Source: Acinetobacter gerneri DSM 14967 = CIP 107464 = MTCC 9824 (GTDB taxonomy: Bacteria; Pseudomonadota; Gammaproteobacteria; Pseudomonadales; Moraxellaceae). From it: a DNA stretch of 64,000 nucleotides. Shown here piece by piece: positions 1 to 9,645 of this stretch; the stretch's first letter is position 1, and each line of letters begins with the position of its first letter. The notes under the pieces were generated by a model. It worked only from the letters and a program-made list of their open reading frames with translations. It did no database searches and was not told where the DNA came from. The DNA is taken from NCBI RefSeq assembly GCF_000368565.1, contig NZ_KB849544.1, forward strand, positions 429,994 to 493,993, given 5' to 3'. A program made the position numbers and the translations under genes.

Positions 1-269
1 TTCGTCCGCACGTGGTGTGGTTTGGAGAAGCTGTTCCTGCCTATGAAGAAGCCATAAAACTCATTCACGATGCAGATATTTTCATCGTGATCGGTTCAAC
101 GCTTTCGGTATACCCTGTTGCTGGTTTGGTACATGGTATTCCAGAATATTGTGATGCTTATTATATCGATCCAAAAGCGGATGCCAGCCGTGTTCCTTAT
201 CTGTATCAATGTTTAAATATGACTGCAACTGAGGGTATGAAGTTGTTATTTAAACAGTTGCAGACCTAA
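1..269 (+). CDS. cobB: Sir2-family NAD-dependent protein deacylase, C-terminal part
   Basis: Only the last 89 codons are inside the window; the reading frame is open from base 3 and the start lies upstream. The visible part begins with RPHVVWFGE, the conserved segment after the zinc-binding domain in bacterial CobB-type sirtuins, followed by the IVIGSTLSVYPVAGL nucleotide-binding segment (GTS-like motif in the Rossmann fold). Sirtuins of this family remove acyl groups from lysines using NAD in the cytoplasm. Assignment to the family is firm; the exact acyl specificity cannot be judged because the N-terminal half is missing. A strong terminator follows the stop codon. Confidence 0.85.
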   Translation, partial: RPHVVWFGEAVPAYEEAIKLIHDADIFIVIGSTLSVYPVAGLVHGIPEYCDAYYIDPKADASRVPYLYQCLNMTATEGMKLLFKQLQT

Positions 270-293
270 ATATCTCCATTTTGTCAGCTCAAA

Positions 294-320
294 AAAATAG
301 CCCGAAAATAGGGCTATTTT
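294..320 (+). terminator. Intrinsic terminator after the Sir2 gene
   Basis: A 10-bp perfect stem AAAATAGCCC/GGGCTATTTT with a 7-base loop, with A-rich and T-rich flanks on both sides, so it can work for the Sir2 gene on the plus strand and for the DUF4349 gene that ends at 346 on the minus strand. Confidence 0.8.
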
Positions 321-345
321 AAAAAATAGAATGAGAAGAAATTTT

Positions 346-1266
346 TTATTTAATAAAGCGTTTCATCAAAGAACGAACGCTTTTATATAAGATAATTCCT
401 ACAAAAATAACTAAATAAAGAGGCCAAATCGTCACTAAAATAACCAATAAATCCAATATGAACTGCCAACCATATAAAACGCCATTCCAAGCACGTTTCC
501 AGAAACTATCACCATTCAAACGTGCAACCGCATCTATATCAACATCTATTCTTTCACGTACAGTCGCAGGTTGAGTTACGATGAGGTGAATCGTGCTATA
601 GCGTACTCGATCTTGTACTTCCATATTGGTTAAACGTGCAATTTCATTTAATTCTGGACATTTTGAGTCGCTAGGAACGGTTTGTGTTTGGCTTATTTTT
701 TCTTCCAATAACCGTAGTTCATATCGTTTAGCCGTATATTGTTGCTGATTGAGAAAATACATCAAAGGCAATAACGCATTGACAAAACCCGCCGCTTTTT
801 CACTTGGAATTCGTACGATAATATCTGCACGCGGATTTACTTTCTCAAATATTTTAATTTTACCATCAGCAATTTTTTCAGATTGAGTATCAACAACGGT
901 GAAGTCGATATTCTTTTGTTCAACAAAACCGCCTGCATCAAAAGTCAACTTATCAATATCAAGTGCTGTTTTAACAACATCTTTGGCAGTGAAGTCAACA
1001 TTTGCTTCCCTGACCATGCGACGTGTAGCTTCTGCAGGATTGACTTGTGTATTTAAAATGACTTCAGGTTTTTGTTCTGTCGCTGGCGTAGTATTCGGTT
1101 CATGCACAGCTTCAGCTTGTGTAGCACTGTCTGTTGCAACTTGTGCAGCATCGGCAGCTTGAGCATCAGTTGACGCATCGCTAGCCGCTTCCTTTTTTGC
1201 ACAACCAGAAATTAAGCTAATTAAAAGGAGTGTAAGTACAATCGATTTATTTTGCATTTTGTTCAC
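346..1266 (-). CDS. DUF4349 domain lipoprotein
   Basis: A 306-residue lipoprotein. The N-terminus has a hydrophobic stretch ending in a lipobox (LISGC, Cys at about residue 22), then an Ala/Thr-rich linker to about residue 85, a DUF4349-like domain (conserved ANVDFTAKDV start and a helix pair in the middle), and a C-terminal membrane span (about 265-295) followed by basic residues. This arrangement, lipid anchor plus C-terminal membrane helix, is common in DUF4349 proteins; their biochemical role is unknown. The start shown is GTG at 1266; an in-frame ATG three codons later (1257) is equally possible and leaves the signal peptide intact. It is alone between two terminators. Confidence 0.8.
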   Translation of the reverse strand: MNKMQNKSIVLTLLLISLISGCAKKEAASDASTDAQAADAAQVATDSATQAEAVHEPNTTPATEQKPEVILNTQVNPAEATRRMVREANVDFTAKDVVKTALDIDKLTFDAGGFVEQKNIDFTVVDTQSEKIADGKIKIFEKVNPRADIIVRIPSEKAAGFVNALLPLMYFLNQQQYTAKRYELRLLEEKISQTQTVPSDSKCPELNEIARLTNMEVQDRVRYSTIHLIVTQPATVRERIDVDIDAVARLNGDSFWKRAWNGVLYGWQFILDLLVILVTIWPLYLVIFVGIILYKSVRSLMKRFIK

Positions 1267-1341
1267 TTTATTATAGAAATAGAATTGAATTATTAAAAAT
1301 AAGTATATAAATTTTTTAATTTATTTCAATAAAATAATAAA

Positions 1342-1364
1342 GCGACAAATATTAAATTTATCGC
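1342..1364 (-). terminator. Probable terminator of aspA
   Basis: Imperfect hairpin GCGAcAAAT/ATTTaTCGC (one mismatch, 5-base loop) directly downstream of the aspA stop codon on the minus strand, followed there by a T-rich run (TTTATTATTTTATT). Confidence 0.5.
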
Positions 1365-1412
1365 CTTATTAAAATCAAGCACTTAGTACTTATAAAAAGT
1401 TCATCATGCCCA

Positions 1413-2864
1413 TTAGCCCACTTGATTCATTTCTTCATAAGGGCGAACAGCAATTGCAGATACAAGATTTTCAAATGAGAAAATTTCATCCATTTGCTCT
1501 TTGCTCAATAGATTTTGCTCAAGTACCACTTCTTGTATTGTTTTATTTTGCGCAATACATAGCTTACCGATTTCATCACATTTCGCATGTCCTAAAATCG
1601 GGTCTAATAATGTCACGATACCGACACTACGCATCACAGCATCATGACAAGACTGAACATTTGCCTCGATACCTTGTATGCACTTTTCATCCAAACTTTG
1701 AATACCATTGATCAATAAATTGATGGATTCATTAATTGAAACTGCAATGACTGGTTCCATAACATTTAATTGCAACTGACCTGCTTCTGCTGCAAAGGTA
1801 ATCGTTAAATCATTGCCGATGACTTTAAAAGCAATCTGATTGACTACTTCAGGTATAACAGGATTGACTTTTGCAGGCATGATTGATGAACCCGCCTGAA
1901 GCTCAGGCAAACGGATTTCTCCAAGCCCTGTACGAGGACCAGAACTCAAAAGACGTAAGTCATTACAGATTTTTGAAAGTTTTACTGCTAGACGTTTTAG
2001 GGTACTCGATAAAATAATAAATACACCACAGTCACTGGTTGCTTCAACATAATCTTCAGCACCCGTCAGATTTAATCCTGTGATTTGTTTAAGATTTTCA
2101 CCAACTTCAGCGGCATAACCATGCGGTGTATTGACCCCAGTACCGATCGCTGTTGCACCCAAGTTAATTTCAAGTAATAAATTACGCGTACGCTGGATCA
2201 GACGCACATCCTCTTTTAACAAAGTCGCGAATGCGTGAAATTCTTGACCTAAGGTCATCGGCACTGCATCTTGCAATTGGGTACGCCCCATTTTTAAGAC
2301 ATTTTGAAATTCGACTGATTTGTCGATGATGCTATGGATCAACTTATTCATTTGTTGAATCAATCCATCCAAAGCATAGAACGTCGCCAAACGTAATGCT
2401 GTAGGATAAACATCATTGGTTGATTGAGATTTATTTACGTGATCATTTGGGTGAATAATACTATAACTACCTTTTTCATAGCCCAAATAGCCCAGTGCAA
2501 TATTGGCGATGACTTCATTGGTATTCATGTTGATTGAAGTACCAGCTCCACCTTGGAAGACATCTGATGGAAATGAACTTCCCCAATTTTCAGGTTGTGC
2601 AATCAACTCATCACATGCACGCTGAATCGCCTCACTGATTTGTTCAGAAATTTTGCCAAATTTGAGATTGGCTTGTGCTGAAGCTTTTTTGACTTGGGCT
2701 AAAGCACGGATAAAATGTAGTTGCTCACCCACTGTATGCGTAGAAATTTTAAAGTTTTCTAAAGCACGTAATGTGTGAATACCATAATAACAATCTACAG
2801 GCACCTCTTTAGCACCTAGGAGATCTTTTTCTATTCTTGTTTTCGCCGCTTGAACCGTTTCCAC
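1413..2864 (-). CDS. aspA: Aspartate ammonia-lyase
   Basis: A 483-residue member of the aspartase/fumarase superfamily. It reversibly deaminates L-aspartate to fumarate and ammonia, feeding amino-acid nitrogen and carbon into the TCA cycle. Visible landmarks are the N-terminal EKDLLGAKEVPVDCYYGIHT block, GAGTS near residue 107, KSQSTNDVYPTA near 145 and the superfamily signature GSSIMPAKVNPV at 325-336, which carries the catalytic serine loop. The block around the N-terminus matches aspartase rather than fumarase. The start is GTG at 2864, with GAG eight bases upstream; length agrees with the usual 470-480 residues. The neighbour putP suggests a local amino-acid catabolism grouping. Confidence 0.93.
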   Translation of the reverse strand: METVQAAKTRIEKDLLGAKEVPVDCYYGIHTLRALENFKISTHTVGEQLHFIRALAQVKKASAQANLKFGKISEQISEAIQRACDELIAQPENWGSSFPSDVFQGGAGTSINMNTNEVIANIALGYLGYEKGSYSIIHPNDHVNKSQSTNDVYPTALRLATFYALDGLIQQMNKLIHSIIDKSVEFQNVLKMGRTQLQDAVPMTLGQEFHAFATLLKEDVRLIQRTRNLLLEINLGATAIGTGVNTPHGYAAEVGENLKQITGLNLTGAEDYVEATSDCGVFIILSSTLKRLAVKLSKICNDLRLLSSGPRTGLGEIRLPELQAGSSIMPAKVNPVIPEVVNQIAFKVIGNDLTITFAAEAGQLQLNVMEPVIAVSINESINLLINGIQSLDEKCIQGIEANVQSCHDAVMRSVGIVTLLDPILGHAKCDEIGKLCIAQNKTIQEVVLEQNLLSKEQMDEIFSFENLVSAIAVRPYEEMNQVG

Positions 2865-3275
2865 TTTAAATACTCACAATATGCACAATCATGGTGCAGT
2901 AACAAAATGTTAAACCTTCGATATACAGAATCTAGATTTAATTTATATATTTTAGCAATACATTATTAAGATTATATATTCTATTGTTTAGTTTGTAACT
3001 TTGTGTAATTTATATATTAACATATCATATTATTTTAAAATATAAAATGAAGATTAATCATTTTAAAAAATACTATCACTTATTTTAATTAAAGCGCATT
3101 TATTTATTAAAAAATCGCTTTGTAAAGAAATGTACATTTTGCAACACAAGGCTCTCATAAACACATTATAAAAATTACATCCTTTGTTTTTGATTTTGTG
3201 GTTGAATCTCGGCATTAGTGAATCACTATAAAAATAAACTTGGAATATAGATCCAATGGAAAAAGGATACCTTTT
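2865..3275. other. AT-rich divergent promoter region aspA/putP with an inverted repeat
   Basis: 411 bp without a gene between two divergent genes, very AT-rich. An 8-7-8 inverted repeat TAAAATGA/TCATTTTA lies at 3043-3065 and could be an operator or a small hairpin. No convincing -35/-10 pair stands out against the AT-rich background. Confidence 0.4.
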
Positions 3276-4820
3276 ATGGATTTTTTAAACCCGACCGTTA
3301 TTACCTTTATTTTTTATATCATCGCAATGGTCTGTATTGGACTCTATGCATATAAATCAACCTCAGACTTCTCAGATTATATTTTGGGTGGTCGTAGTTT
3401 AGGAAGTTTTGTTACTGCTTTATCCGCTGGTGCATCTGATATGAGTGGTTGGTTACTCATGGGTTTGCCTGGTGCGATTTATTTATCTGGTCTTTCTGAA
3501 GCTTGGATTGCCATAGGTCTAATCATCGGTGCATGGTTAAACTGGCTCTTAGTTGCAGGTCGACTGCGTGTGCATACTGAAGTACAAAATAATGCTTTAA
3601 CATTGCCTGACTATTTCACTAGTCGTTTTGGTGATCATAAAAAAGTTTTACGTATTATTTCTGCTTTGGTCATTTTGGTATTCTTTGCGATCTACTGTGC
3701 TTCAGGCATGGTGGCTGGTGCTCGTTTGTTTGAAAGTATCTTTGGATTGTCTTATACAACAGCGCTTTGGATCAGTGCAATTGCAACGATTAGCTATGTG
3801 TGTATCGGTGGCTTCTTGGCAATCAGTTGGACCGATACCTTCCAAGCAGGTTTAATGATTTTTGCTTTATTACTCACTCCGATCATCACGTATTTGGCTT
3901 TAGGTGATACTAGCCAATTCGCACATTTATTGGAAACTGCACGCCCACATGCAACCAATATGCTGACTGGATTGAGTTTTGTAGCGATTATTTCCTCTTG
4001 TGCTTGGGGTTTGGGCTATTTTGGTCAACCGCACATTTTGGTCCGTTTCATGGCAGCAGATTCAGTACGCTCTATACCGATGGCACGTAAAATCGGTATG
4101 TCTTGGATGATTTTATGTCTAGGTGGTGCTGTAGGTGCTGGTTTTATTGCGATTGCGTATTTCCAAGCTCATCCTGATTTGGCTACTGCAGTGACTCAAA
4201 ACCCTGAAACGGTATTTATGGAATTGACCAAAATTTTGTTCAATCCATGGGTTGCCGGTATTGTTCTTGCTGCGATTTTAGCAGCAGTAATGAGTACTTT
4301 GAGTTGTCAACTTTTGGTTTGTTCAAGTACCTTAACTGAAGATTTATATAAAGGATTTGTCCGTAAAAATGCCACTCAAAGTGAGTTGGTGTGGGTCGGT
4401 CGTTTAATGGTTCTTGCCATTTCAGTTTTGGCAATCTTCCTTGCACTTAACCCAAGTAGTAAAGTTTTAGGTTTAGTTTCTTATGCATGGGCGGGCTTTG
4501 GTGCAGCATTTGGACCATTGATTATCTTGTCTTTGTTCTGGAAACGCATGACTTTAAACGGAGCATTGGTCGGAATCATCTTAGGTGCTTCTACCGTTAT
4601 TATCTGGAAAAACTATTTTGCCCAATCTACTGGATTGTATGAAATCGTACCAGGTTTCTTCCTTTCACTGATCAGTATCATTGTGGTGAGCTTACTCGAT
4701 AAAGCGCCTTCACAAGATGTCATTGATCGTTTTGAAAAAGCAGATCAGCTTTATAAAACTGAAATGCAAAATTTGAAAAATCCAGCTTTTAATCCTAAAA
4801 CTGAATTAAATATGGATTGA
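3276..4820 (+). CDS. putP: Sodium/proline symporter PutP
   Basis: A 514-residue inner-membrane protein of the sodium:solute symporter family with about 12-13 hydrophobic helices. Family landmarks: SDFSDYILGGRSLG near the N-terminus, SAGASDMSGWLLMGLPG (sodium and proline site region in TM2), and GYFGQPHILVRFMAA in the central part. It imports proline with Na+ for use by PutA, encoded just downstream. ATG at 3276 is chosen because AGGA at 3264-3267 sits eight bases before it; a TTG 12 codons upstream is open but lacks a ribosome-binding site. It is a single transcription unit with its own terminator. Confidence 0.93.
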   Translation: MDFLNPTVITFIFYIIAMVCIGLYAYKSTSDFSDYILGGRSLGSFVTALSAGASDMSGWLLMGLPGAIYLSGLSEAWIAIGLIIGAWLNWLLVAGRLRVHTEVQNNALTLPDYFTSRFGDHKKVLRIISALVILVFFAIYCASGMVAGARLFESIFGLSYTTALWISAIATISYVCIGGFLAISWTDTFQAGLMIFALLLTPIITYLALGDTSQFAHLLETARPHATNMLTGLSFVAIISSCAWGLGYFGQPHILVRFMAADSVRSIPMARKIGMSWMILCLGGAVGAGFIAIAYFQAHPDLATAVTQNPETVFMELTKILFNPWVAGIVLAAILAAVMSTLSCQLLVCSSTLTEDLYKGFVRKNATQSELVWVGRLMVLAISVLAIFLALNPSSKVLGLVSYAWAGFGAAFGPLIILSLFWKRMTLNGALVGIILGASTVIIWKNYFAQSTGLYEIVPGFFLSLISIIVVSLLDKAPSQDVIDRFEKADQLYKTEMQNLKNPAFNPKTELNMD

Positions 4821-4840
4821 TTTAATCCAATTCTCCCACC

Positions 4841-4869
4841 AAGCCCAGTGTGTTCACTGGGCTTTTTAA
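4841..4869 (+). terminator. Intrinsic terminator of putP
   Basis: Perfect 10-bp stem AAGCCCAGTG/CACTGGGCTT with a TGTT loop, followed by a T-run (TTTTTAAT). Confidence 0.85.
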
Positions 4870-4971
4870 TGTATATGAGTATATTGACCAAGCATAAAAA
4901 TGAAATAACAATGTTATTTCATTTTTAAAATACAAAAACTCAAATATCCAAGCCAAGCAGATACCGAAAAA

Positions 4972-5139
4972 ATGCTGAGTTATATTTATCAAAATAATCA
5001 GAATAAAACGCCAAATGATATGGAGATCTATTACATCAAAACCAGTTTGAACAAATACCCAAATTTATATACCCAGCAGTTTCAAAAAAATGAATATCAC
5101 GCCATTAATCAAAAAATTAATTTCAAAATCACGCAATAA
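4972..5139 (+). CDS. Possible small protein or gene remnant (55 codons)
   Basis: An open frame of 55 codons from ATG 4972 to TAA 5137-5139, rich in Asn, Gln, Lys and Tyr (begins MLSYIYQNNQ). The frame stays open upstream to about 4915 without another start, which looks more like the tail of a decayed gene than an intact one. No ribosome-binding site, signal peptide or recognisable domain. It ends four bases from the stop codon of the converging Lrp gene. I cannot assign a function; it may not be expressed. Confidence 0.25.
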   Translation: MLSYIYQNNQNKTPNDMEIYYIKTSLNKYPNLYTQQFQKNEYHAINQKINFKITQ

Positions 5140-5143
5140 TTCA

Positions 5144-5641
5144 TTATTTCTTTGGTTTTGTTTTAAAATTTAAATTGACTTGGTTGCTTTCCTTGATGAC
5201 TTCCATCACAGGATAGCTACGTGTTTCTTTAACACCTGGCAATTGCCACAACACCTGCCCTGATATACGGCGGAATTCTTCCATATTTGCACAGCGTATT
5301 TTGACTAAAAAATCAAATCCCCCACTGATCATATGACATGCCACAATCTCTGGATACTGCACAACAGCGTGTGAAAAATCATCCAAAATATTGGGTGTTG
5401 TCTTATCTAAAAGTATCTCAACAAAGACCACAAAACTGGCATTGAGCAGATCAGGATTGAGCTTGGCTTCATAGCCCAATATAAATCCTTCACTCCCCAA
5501 TTTTTGCACACGAGCCAGTGCCGCAGTCGGCGATAGGTTAACGGCTTCAGCCAATTTGATGTTGGAAATTCGACCGTCATTTTGCAGGATATCTAAAATC
5601 CGAATATCTATGCGATCTAGGGTTAAAAAAGCACTTGTCAT
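5144..5641 (-). CDS. Lrp/AsnC-family regulator, probably of putA
   Basis: A 165-residue Lrp/AsnC protein: N-terminal helix-turn-helix (LDRIDIRILDILQNDGRI ... SPTAALARVQKL, residues about 5-50) and a C-terminal RAM ligand-binding domain (VACHMISGGFDFLVKIRC). Proteins of this kind respond to amino acids. It is transcribed away from putA with 131 bp between the two starts, the usual arrangement for the proline-responsive activators PutR/BkdR-like, so control of putA is a reasonable inference. The start at 5641 (MTSAFLTLDRID) aligns with family N-termini; an upstream in-frame start at 5689 would add 16 residues not typical of Lrp proteins. Confidence 0.85.
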   Translation of the reverse strand: MTSAFLTLDRIDIRILDILQNDGRISNIKLAEAVNLSPTAALARVQKLGSEGFILGYEAKLNPDLLNASFVVFVEILLDKTTPNILDDFSHAVVQYPEIVACHMISGGFDFLVKIRCANMEEFRRISGQVLWQLPGVKETRSYPVMEVIKESNQVNLNFKTKPKK

Positions 5642-5772
5642 GAAATATATCTCTAAAAGATGCCTCAATTTTAGTGAGTTCTGCGGCATTTATTCTGTAA
5701 TCATAAATTAAATACTAGATCCCACTCAAGATTAATTTTTATCTCAAGCCTTTTTCGTCACAGGATGTTGAC

Positions 5773-8700
5773 ATGAATATGTTGGATAACACTTTGCAAT
5801 CAGACCTCCCTCCCCCGAGTTTTGACTATATTACTGAATTTAAAGAAAAGAATGATTTTGAAGAAGCCATCAATAGCGCGTGGCGTCGCCCAGAATCTGA
5901 ATGCGTCGAAAATTTACTTGCCAATGCCAATATTCCCGATGAATTGAATACAAAAATTCATGACTTAGCTTTTGACCTCGCACACAGCTTAAGAGAACAA
6001 AAAAGTGCTTCTGGCAAAGCAGGCATCGTACAAGGCTTACTGCAAGAATTTTCTTTATCTTCTCAAGAAGGTATCGCTTTGATGTGTCTTGCTGAGGCTT
6101 TATTGCGTATCCCTGATACTGCAACCCGTGACCTTCTGATCAAAGACAAAATTAACCAAGGCAACTGGAAAGACCATTTGGGTCAAAGTAGCTTAATGTT
6201 TGTCAATGCAGCTGCTTGGGGCTTGATGCTCACAGGCAAATTGATGGAAACCCCTAAACAAAATAGCCTTTCAGGTATTTTGACGTCTTTATTGGCTCGT
6301 AGTGGACGCGGTATCATCCGTAAAGCTGTCGATGTTGCTATGCGTATGATGGGTGAACAGTTTGTGACTGGCGAAACCATCGAAGAAGCGCTTGATCATG
6401 CCAAAGTACTTGAAGATAAAGGCTTCCGCTATTCATATGATATGTTAGGTGAAGCGGCCCTCACCGACCATGATGCTGATCGTTATTTTGATGACTATAC
6501 CAATGCGATTCATGCAATCGGCAAAGCGTCAAAAGACAAAGATGTCTATGACGGTCCGGGTATTTCAATCAAACTTTCAGCACTGCATCCTCGTTATGTC
6601 CGTGCCCAAACTGATTTGGTTCATCAAGAGCTCTATCCTAAGATTTTAAATTTAGCGCTTTTAGCTAAAAATTATAATATCGGTCTCAATATCGATGCTG
6701 AAGAATCTGAGCGTTTAGAGATTTCTCTAGAACTTTTAGAACGCTTATGCTTTGAACCTGCACTCAGTGATTGGAAAGGAATTGGCTTTGTGATCCAAGC
6801 CTACCAAAAACGTTGCTTCTACGTCGTTGACTATGTGATTGATCTAGCGAAACGCAGTGAAAAACGCCTCATGATCCGCTTAGTTAAAGGCGCATACTGG
6901 GACAGCGAAATCAAAAAAGCGCAAATTGACGGTATGACGGATTATCCAGTATTTACCCGCAAAGTTCATACAGATTTGTCTTATATTGCTTGTGCGAAAA
7001 AGCTTTTGGCAGCCCCTGAAAATATCTACCCTCAGTTTGCAACACACAATGCTCAAACATTGGCGACAATCTACCAGTTGGCAAATCCTGAAAAATATTA
7101 TAATGGTCAATACGAGTTCCAATGCTTACATGGCATGGGTGAACCATTGTATCAACAAGTGGTTGGTAATGTTGCTGATCAAAAACTTGGTGTTCCATGT
7201 CGTATCTATGCGCCAGTCGGTAACCATGAAACCCTGCTCGCCTATTTAGTGCGACGTTTATTAGAAAATGGTGCAAATACATCATTTGTTAACCGTATTG
7301 CAGACAAAACCATCGAGCTCGAAGATCTGATTGAAAATCCTGTTCAAGAAATCCAAGCTTCAGCAAAAAAAGAAGGTGTGGTGGGTCGAAAGCACCCTGC
7401 GATTCCTTTGGCAGCAGATCTTTATCAACCTGTACGTGAAAACTCAGCAGGTCTTGATTTAGCTGATGATTCAGTGCTCAAAGAGTTAAATGATAAAGTA
7501 CAAAAATACATCCAACATACGTGGACTTGCCAACCTGAAATCGCAGGTCTAAATGATGCAGATTTTGACAACATCATCGCTCAAGAAATCCGTAATCCTT
7601 CAAAACATGCCGACATCGTTGGTACTGTAAAAGAAACAGCATTGGATCAAATTGATACTGCATTAACTCAAGCAGAACAAGCTTTTATCGAATGGAATCA
7701 AACAGATCGCCAACAACGTGCAGCTATCTTGCTAAAAGCATCGAACATGATGCAGGCACGTATCCAAGAATTGATGGTTTTACTCAATCGTGAAAGTGGT
7801 AAAACCTATAGCAATGGTATCGCTGAAGTTCGAGAAGCTGTTGATTTCTTAAAATATTACTCAGCACAAACTGAATCATTATCAACTGAGCAAAATTTCC
7901 AAGCATTGGGTCCTGTACTTTGTATTAGTCCATGGAACTTCCCATTGGCTATTTTTACAGGGCAAATTGCAGCTGCTTTGCTCGCTGGAAATACCGTTCT
8001 TGCAAAACCTGCTGAACAAACTCCGCTGATTGCTTCTGTTGCTGTACAAATTTTACATGAAGCTGGTGTACCTAAAGCCGTTTTACAACTTGTACCTGGT
8101 CAAGGTGAAACCGTTGGTTCTGCACTCAGTCAAGATGCTCGAATCCAAGCAGTCATGTTTACAGGTTCTACTGCTGTCGCTAAAATTTTGCAAAAAACAC
8201 TCTCTACTCGTCTCAGCCATGAGCAACGCCCTATTCCGCTTATCGCAGAAACAGGTGGTCAAAATGCGATGATCGTAGATTCTTCAGCATTAACTGAACA
8301 AGCTGTGCTCGATATCGTAAGTTCTGCTTTTGACAGTGCAGGTCAACGTTGTTCAGCATTACGTCTCCTTTGCGTACAAGAAGATAATGCAAAAAATCTG
8401 ATCAACATGCTCAAAGGTGCGATGCAGCAACTGATTGTTGGTAATCCAATTTATTTAAAAACCGACATCGGTCCTGTGATTGATTTGGAAGCAAAACAGA
8501 ATATCGACCAACATATTGAAAAAATGAAAAGCAAAGGTCATGCTGTTTTCCAATTGGCTCGCAATGCCAATGATGAAAGCTTGCAAGCAGGTACTTTTGT
8601 ATGCCCAACATTGATTGAGCTACCAGATTTAAATGACTTACAAAAAGAAGTCTTTGGTCCTGTGCTACACGTAATTACTTATAAATATGGTGAATTGGAC

Positions 8701-9531
8701 AAATTGATCGCCAATATCAATGCTAAAGGTTATGGCTTGACCATGGGTCTACATACTCGAATCGATGAAACGATCCAATATGTAAGCCAGCATGCCGAAG
8801 TGGGCAATTTGTATATCAACCGCAATATCGTAGGTGCTGTCGTAGGGGTGCAACCTTTTGGTGGCGAAGGTCTGTCTGGTACAGGTCCTAAAGCTGGCGG
8901 ATCATTGTATTTACACAAACTCATGCAAGCACATCCTGATCTTAAATCACAAGCTTTTGGGACATTGGAAAAATTCAATGCTGTGCCTGAGCAAAGTCTT
9001 CATCAAGAATTTAAAACTTGGGCGGCGACGAAATTTCCACAAGTTAAATTGCAGGATCATACGCACAATCCAGTCGGTATCTACCGTTTGCCAACACCAA
9101 CGGGCGAGACCAACCATTATGCGATTGTACCGCGCAATCAAATCTTATGTATTTCTGCTCAAGATGATGATTTTGTTCAACAACTCAATGCTGTGTTTGC
9201 GCTCAATACAACGCCAGTTGTACTCGCTGAAAACAGTTTTGTTTTGAAATATCTCAATAGCATGCCGACGAAACTCAAACAAAGTTTCAAAGTCATCGCA
9301 GATATAAGCAAGGGTGAATTTGATGTGGTATTACACCGTGGATCACAAAGCTCACTACAAAACTTGCAAACACAAATCGCCAATCGTGATGGAGCAATCA
9401 TCGGTATTTATCACTTGCAACAAGATGATGAAACCATTGCCCTGCACCGTTTAGTCTTTGAGCGTGCGATCAGTACAAATACGGCTGCTGCGGGCGGAAA
9501 TGCGAGTTTAATGACTTTAGATGATGCATAA
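5773..9531 (+). CDS. putA: Bifunctional proline dehydrogenase / L-glutamate gamma-semialdehyde dehydrogenase
   Basis: A 1252-residue PutA that oxidises proline to glutamate in two steps. The FAD-dependent proline dehydrogenase barrel spans roughly 215-500 (RLVKGAYW at 369-376, FATHNAQT further on). The NAD-dependent aldehyde dehydrogenase domain spans roughly 590-1050, with the general base in ETGGQN (Glu826) and the nucleophile in SAGQRCSALR (Cys860), 34 residues apart as in other aldehyde dehydrogenases. A C-terminal domain of about 180 residues follows. The ribbon-helix-helix DNA-binding domain found at the N-terminus of E. coli PutA is absent: the protein starts directly with the helical arm region, so it should not repress its own gene. 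The start has AGGA seven bases upstream. Confidence 0.95.
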   Translation: MNMLDNTLQSDLPPPSFDYITEFKEKNDFEEAINSAWRRPESECVENLLANANIPDELNTKIHDLAFDLAHSLREQKSASGKAGIVQGLLQEFSLSSQEGIALMCLAEALLRIPDTATRDLLIKDKINQGNWKDHLGQSSLMFVNAAAWGLMLTGKLMETPKQNSLSGILTSLLARSGRGIIRKAVDVAMRMMGEQFVTGETIEEALDHAKVLEDKGFRYSYDMLGEAALTDHDADRYFDDYTNAIHAIGKASKDKDVYDGPGISIKLSALHPRYVRAQTDLVHQELYPKILNLALLAKNYNIGLNIDAEESERLEISLELLERLCFEPALSDWKGIGFVIQAYQKRCFYVVDYVIDLAKRSEKRLMIRLVKGAYWDSEIKKAQIDGMTDYPVFTRKVHTDLSYIACAKKLLAAPENIYPQFATHNAQTLATIYQLANPEKYYNGQYEFQCLHGMGEPLYQQVVGNVADQKLGVPCRIYAPVGNHETLLAYLVRRLLENGANTSFVNRIADKTIELEDLIENPVQEIQASAKKEGVVGRKHPAIPLAADLYQPVRENSAGLDLADDSVLKELNDKVQKYIQHTWTCQPEIAGLNDADFDNIIAQEIRNPSKHADIVGTVKETALDQIDTALTQAEQAFIEWNQTDRQQRAAILLKASNMMQARIQELMVLLNRESGKTYSNGIAEVREAVDFLKYYSAQTESLSTEQNFQALGPVLCISPWNFPLAIFTGQIAAALLAGNTVLAKPAEQTPLIASVAVQILHEAGVPKAVLQLVPGQGETVGSALSQDARIQAVMFTGSTAVAKILQKTLSTRLSHEQRPIPLIAETGGQNAMIVDSSALTEQAVLDIVSSAFDSAGQRCSALRLLCVQEDNAKNLINMLKGAMQQLIVGNPIYLKTDIGPVIDLEAKQNIDQHIEKMKSKGHAVFQLARNANDESLQAGTFVCPTLIELPDLNDLQKEVFGPVLHVITYKYGELDKLIANINAKGYGLTMGLHTRIDETIQYVSQHAEVGNLYINRNIVGAVVGVQPFGGEGLSGTGPKAGGSLYLHKLMQAHPDLKSQAFGTLEKFNAVPEQSLHQEFKTWAATKFPQVKLQDHTHNPVGIYRLPTPTGETNHYAIVPRNQILCISAQDDDFVQQLNAVFALNTTPVVLAENSFVLKYLNSMPTKLKQSFKVIADISKGEFDVVLHRGSQSSLQNLQTQIANRDGAIIGIYHLQQDDETIALHRLVFERAISTNTAAAGGNASLMTLDDA

Positions 9532-9570
9532 ATAAAATCTAAGAAAATAAAGAAATACCCACTTCAGCGT

Positions 9571-9604
9571 TTCCAAGCCAATGACATGGCTTGGAATTTT
9601 TTTG
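9571..9604 (+). terminator. Intrinsic terminator of putA
   Basis: Perfect 10-bp stem TTCCAAGCCA/TGGCTTGGAA with loop ATGACA, followed by eight T residues. Confidence 0.9.
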
Positions 9605-9645
9605 GCTTTTAAATATACTCAATATTTCCCGATGCTTATAAAAAT

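Noticed and set aside
3240..3275. TTG start for putP 12 codons upstream
   Set aside because: No ribosome-binding site in front of it; the extra residues are not hydrophobic and do not match PutP; ATG 3276 has AGGA at good spacing.
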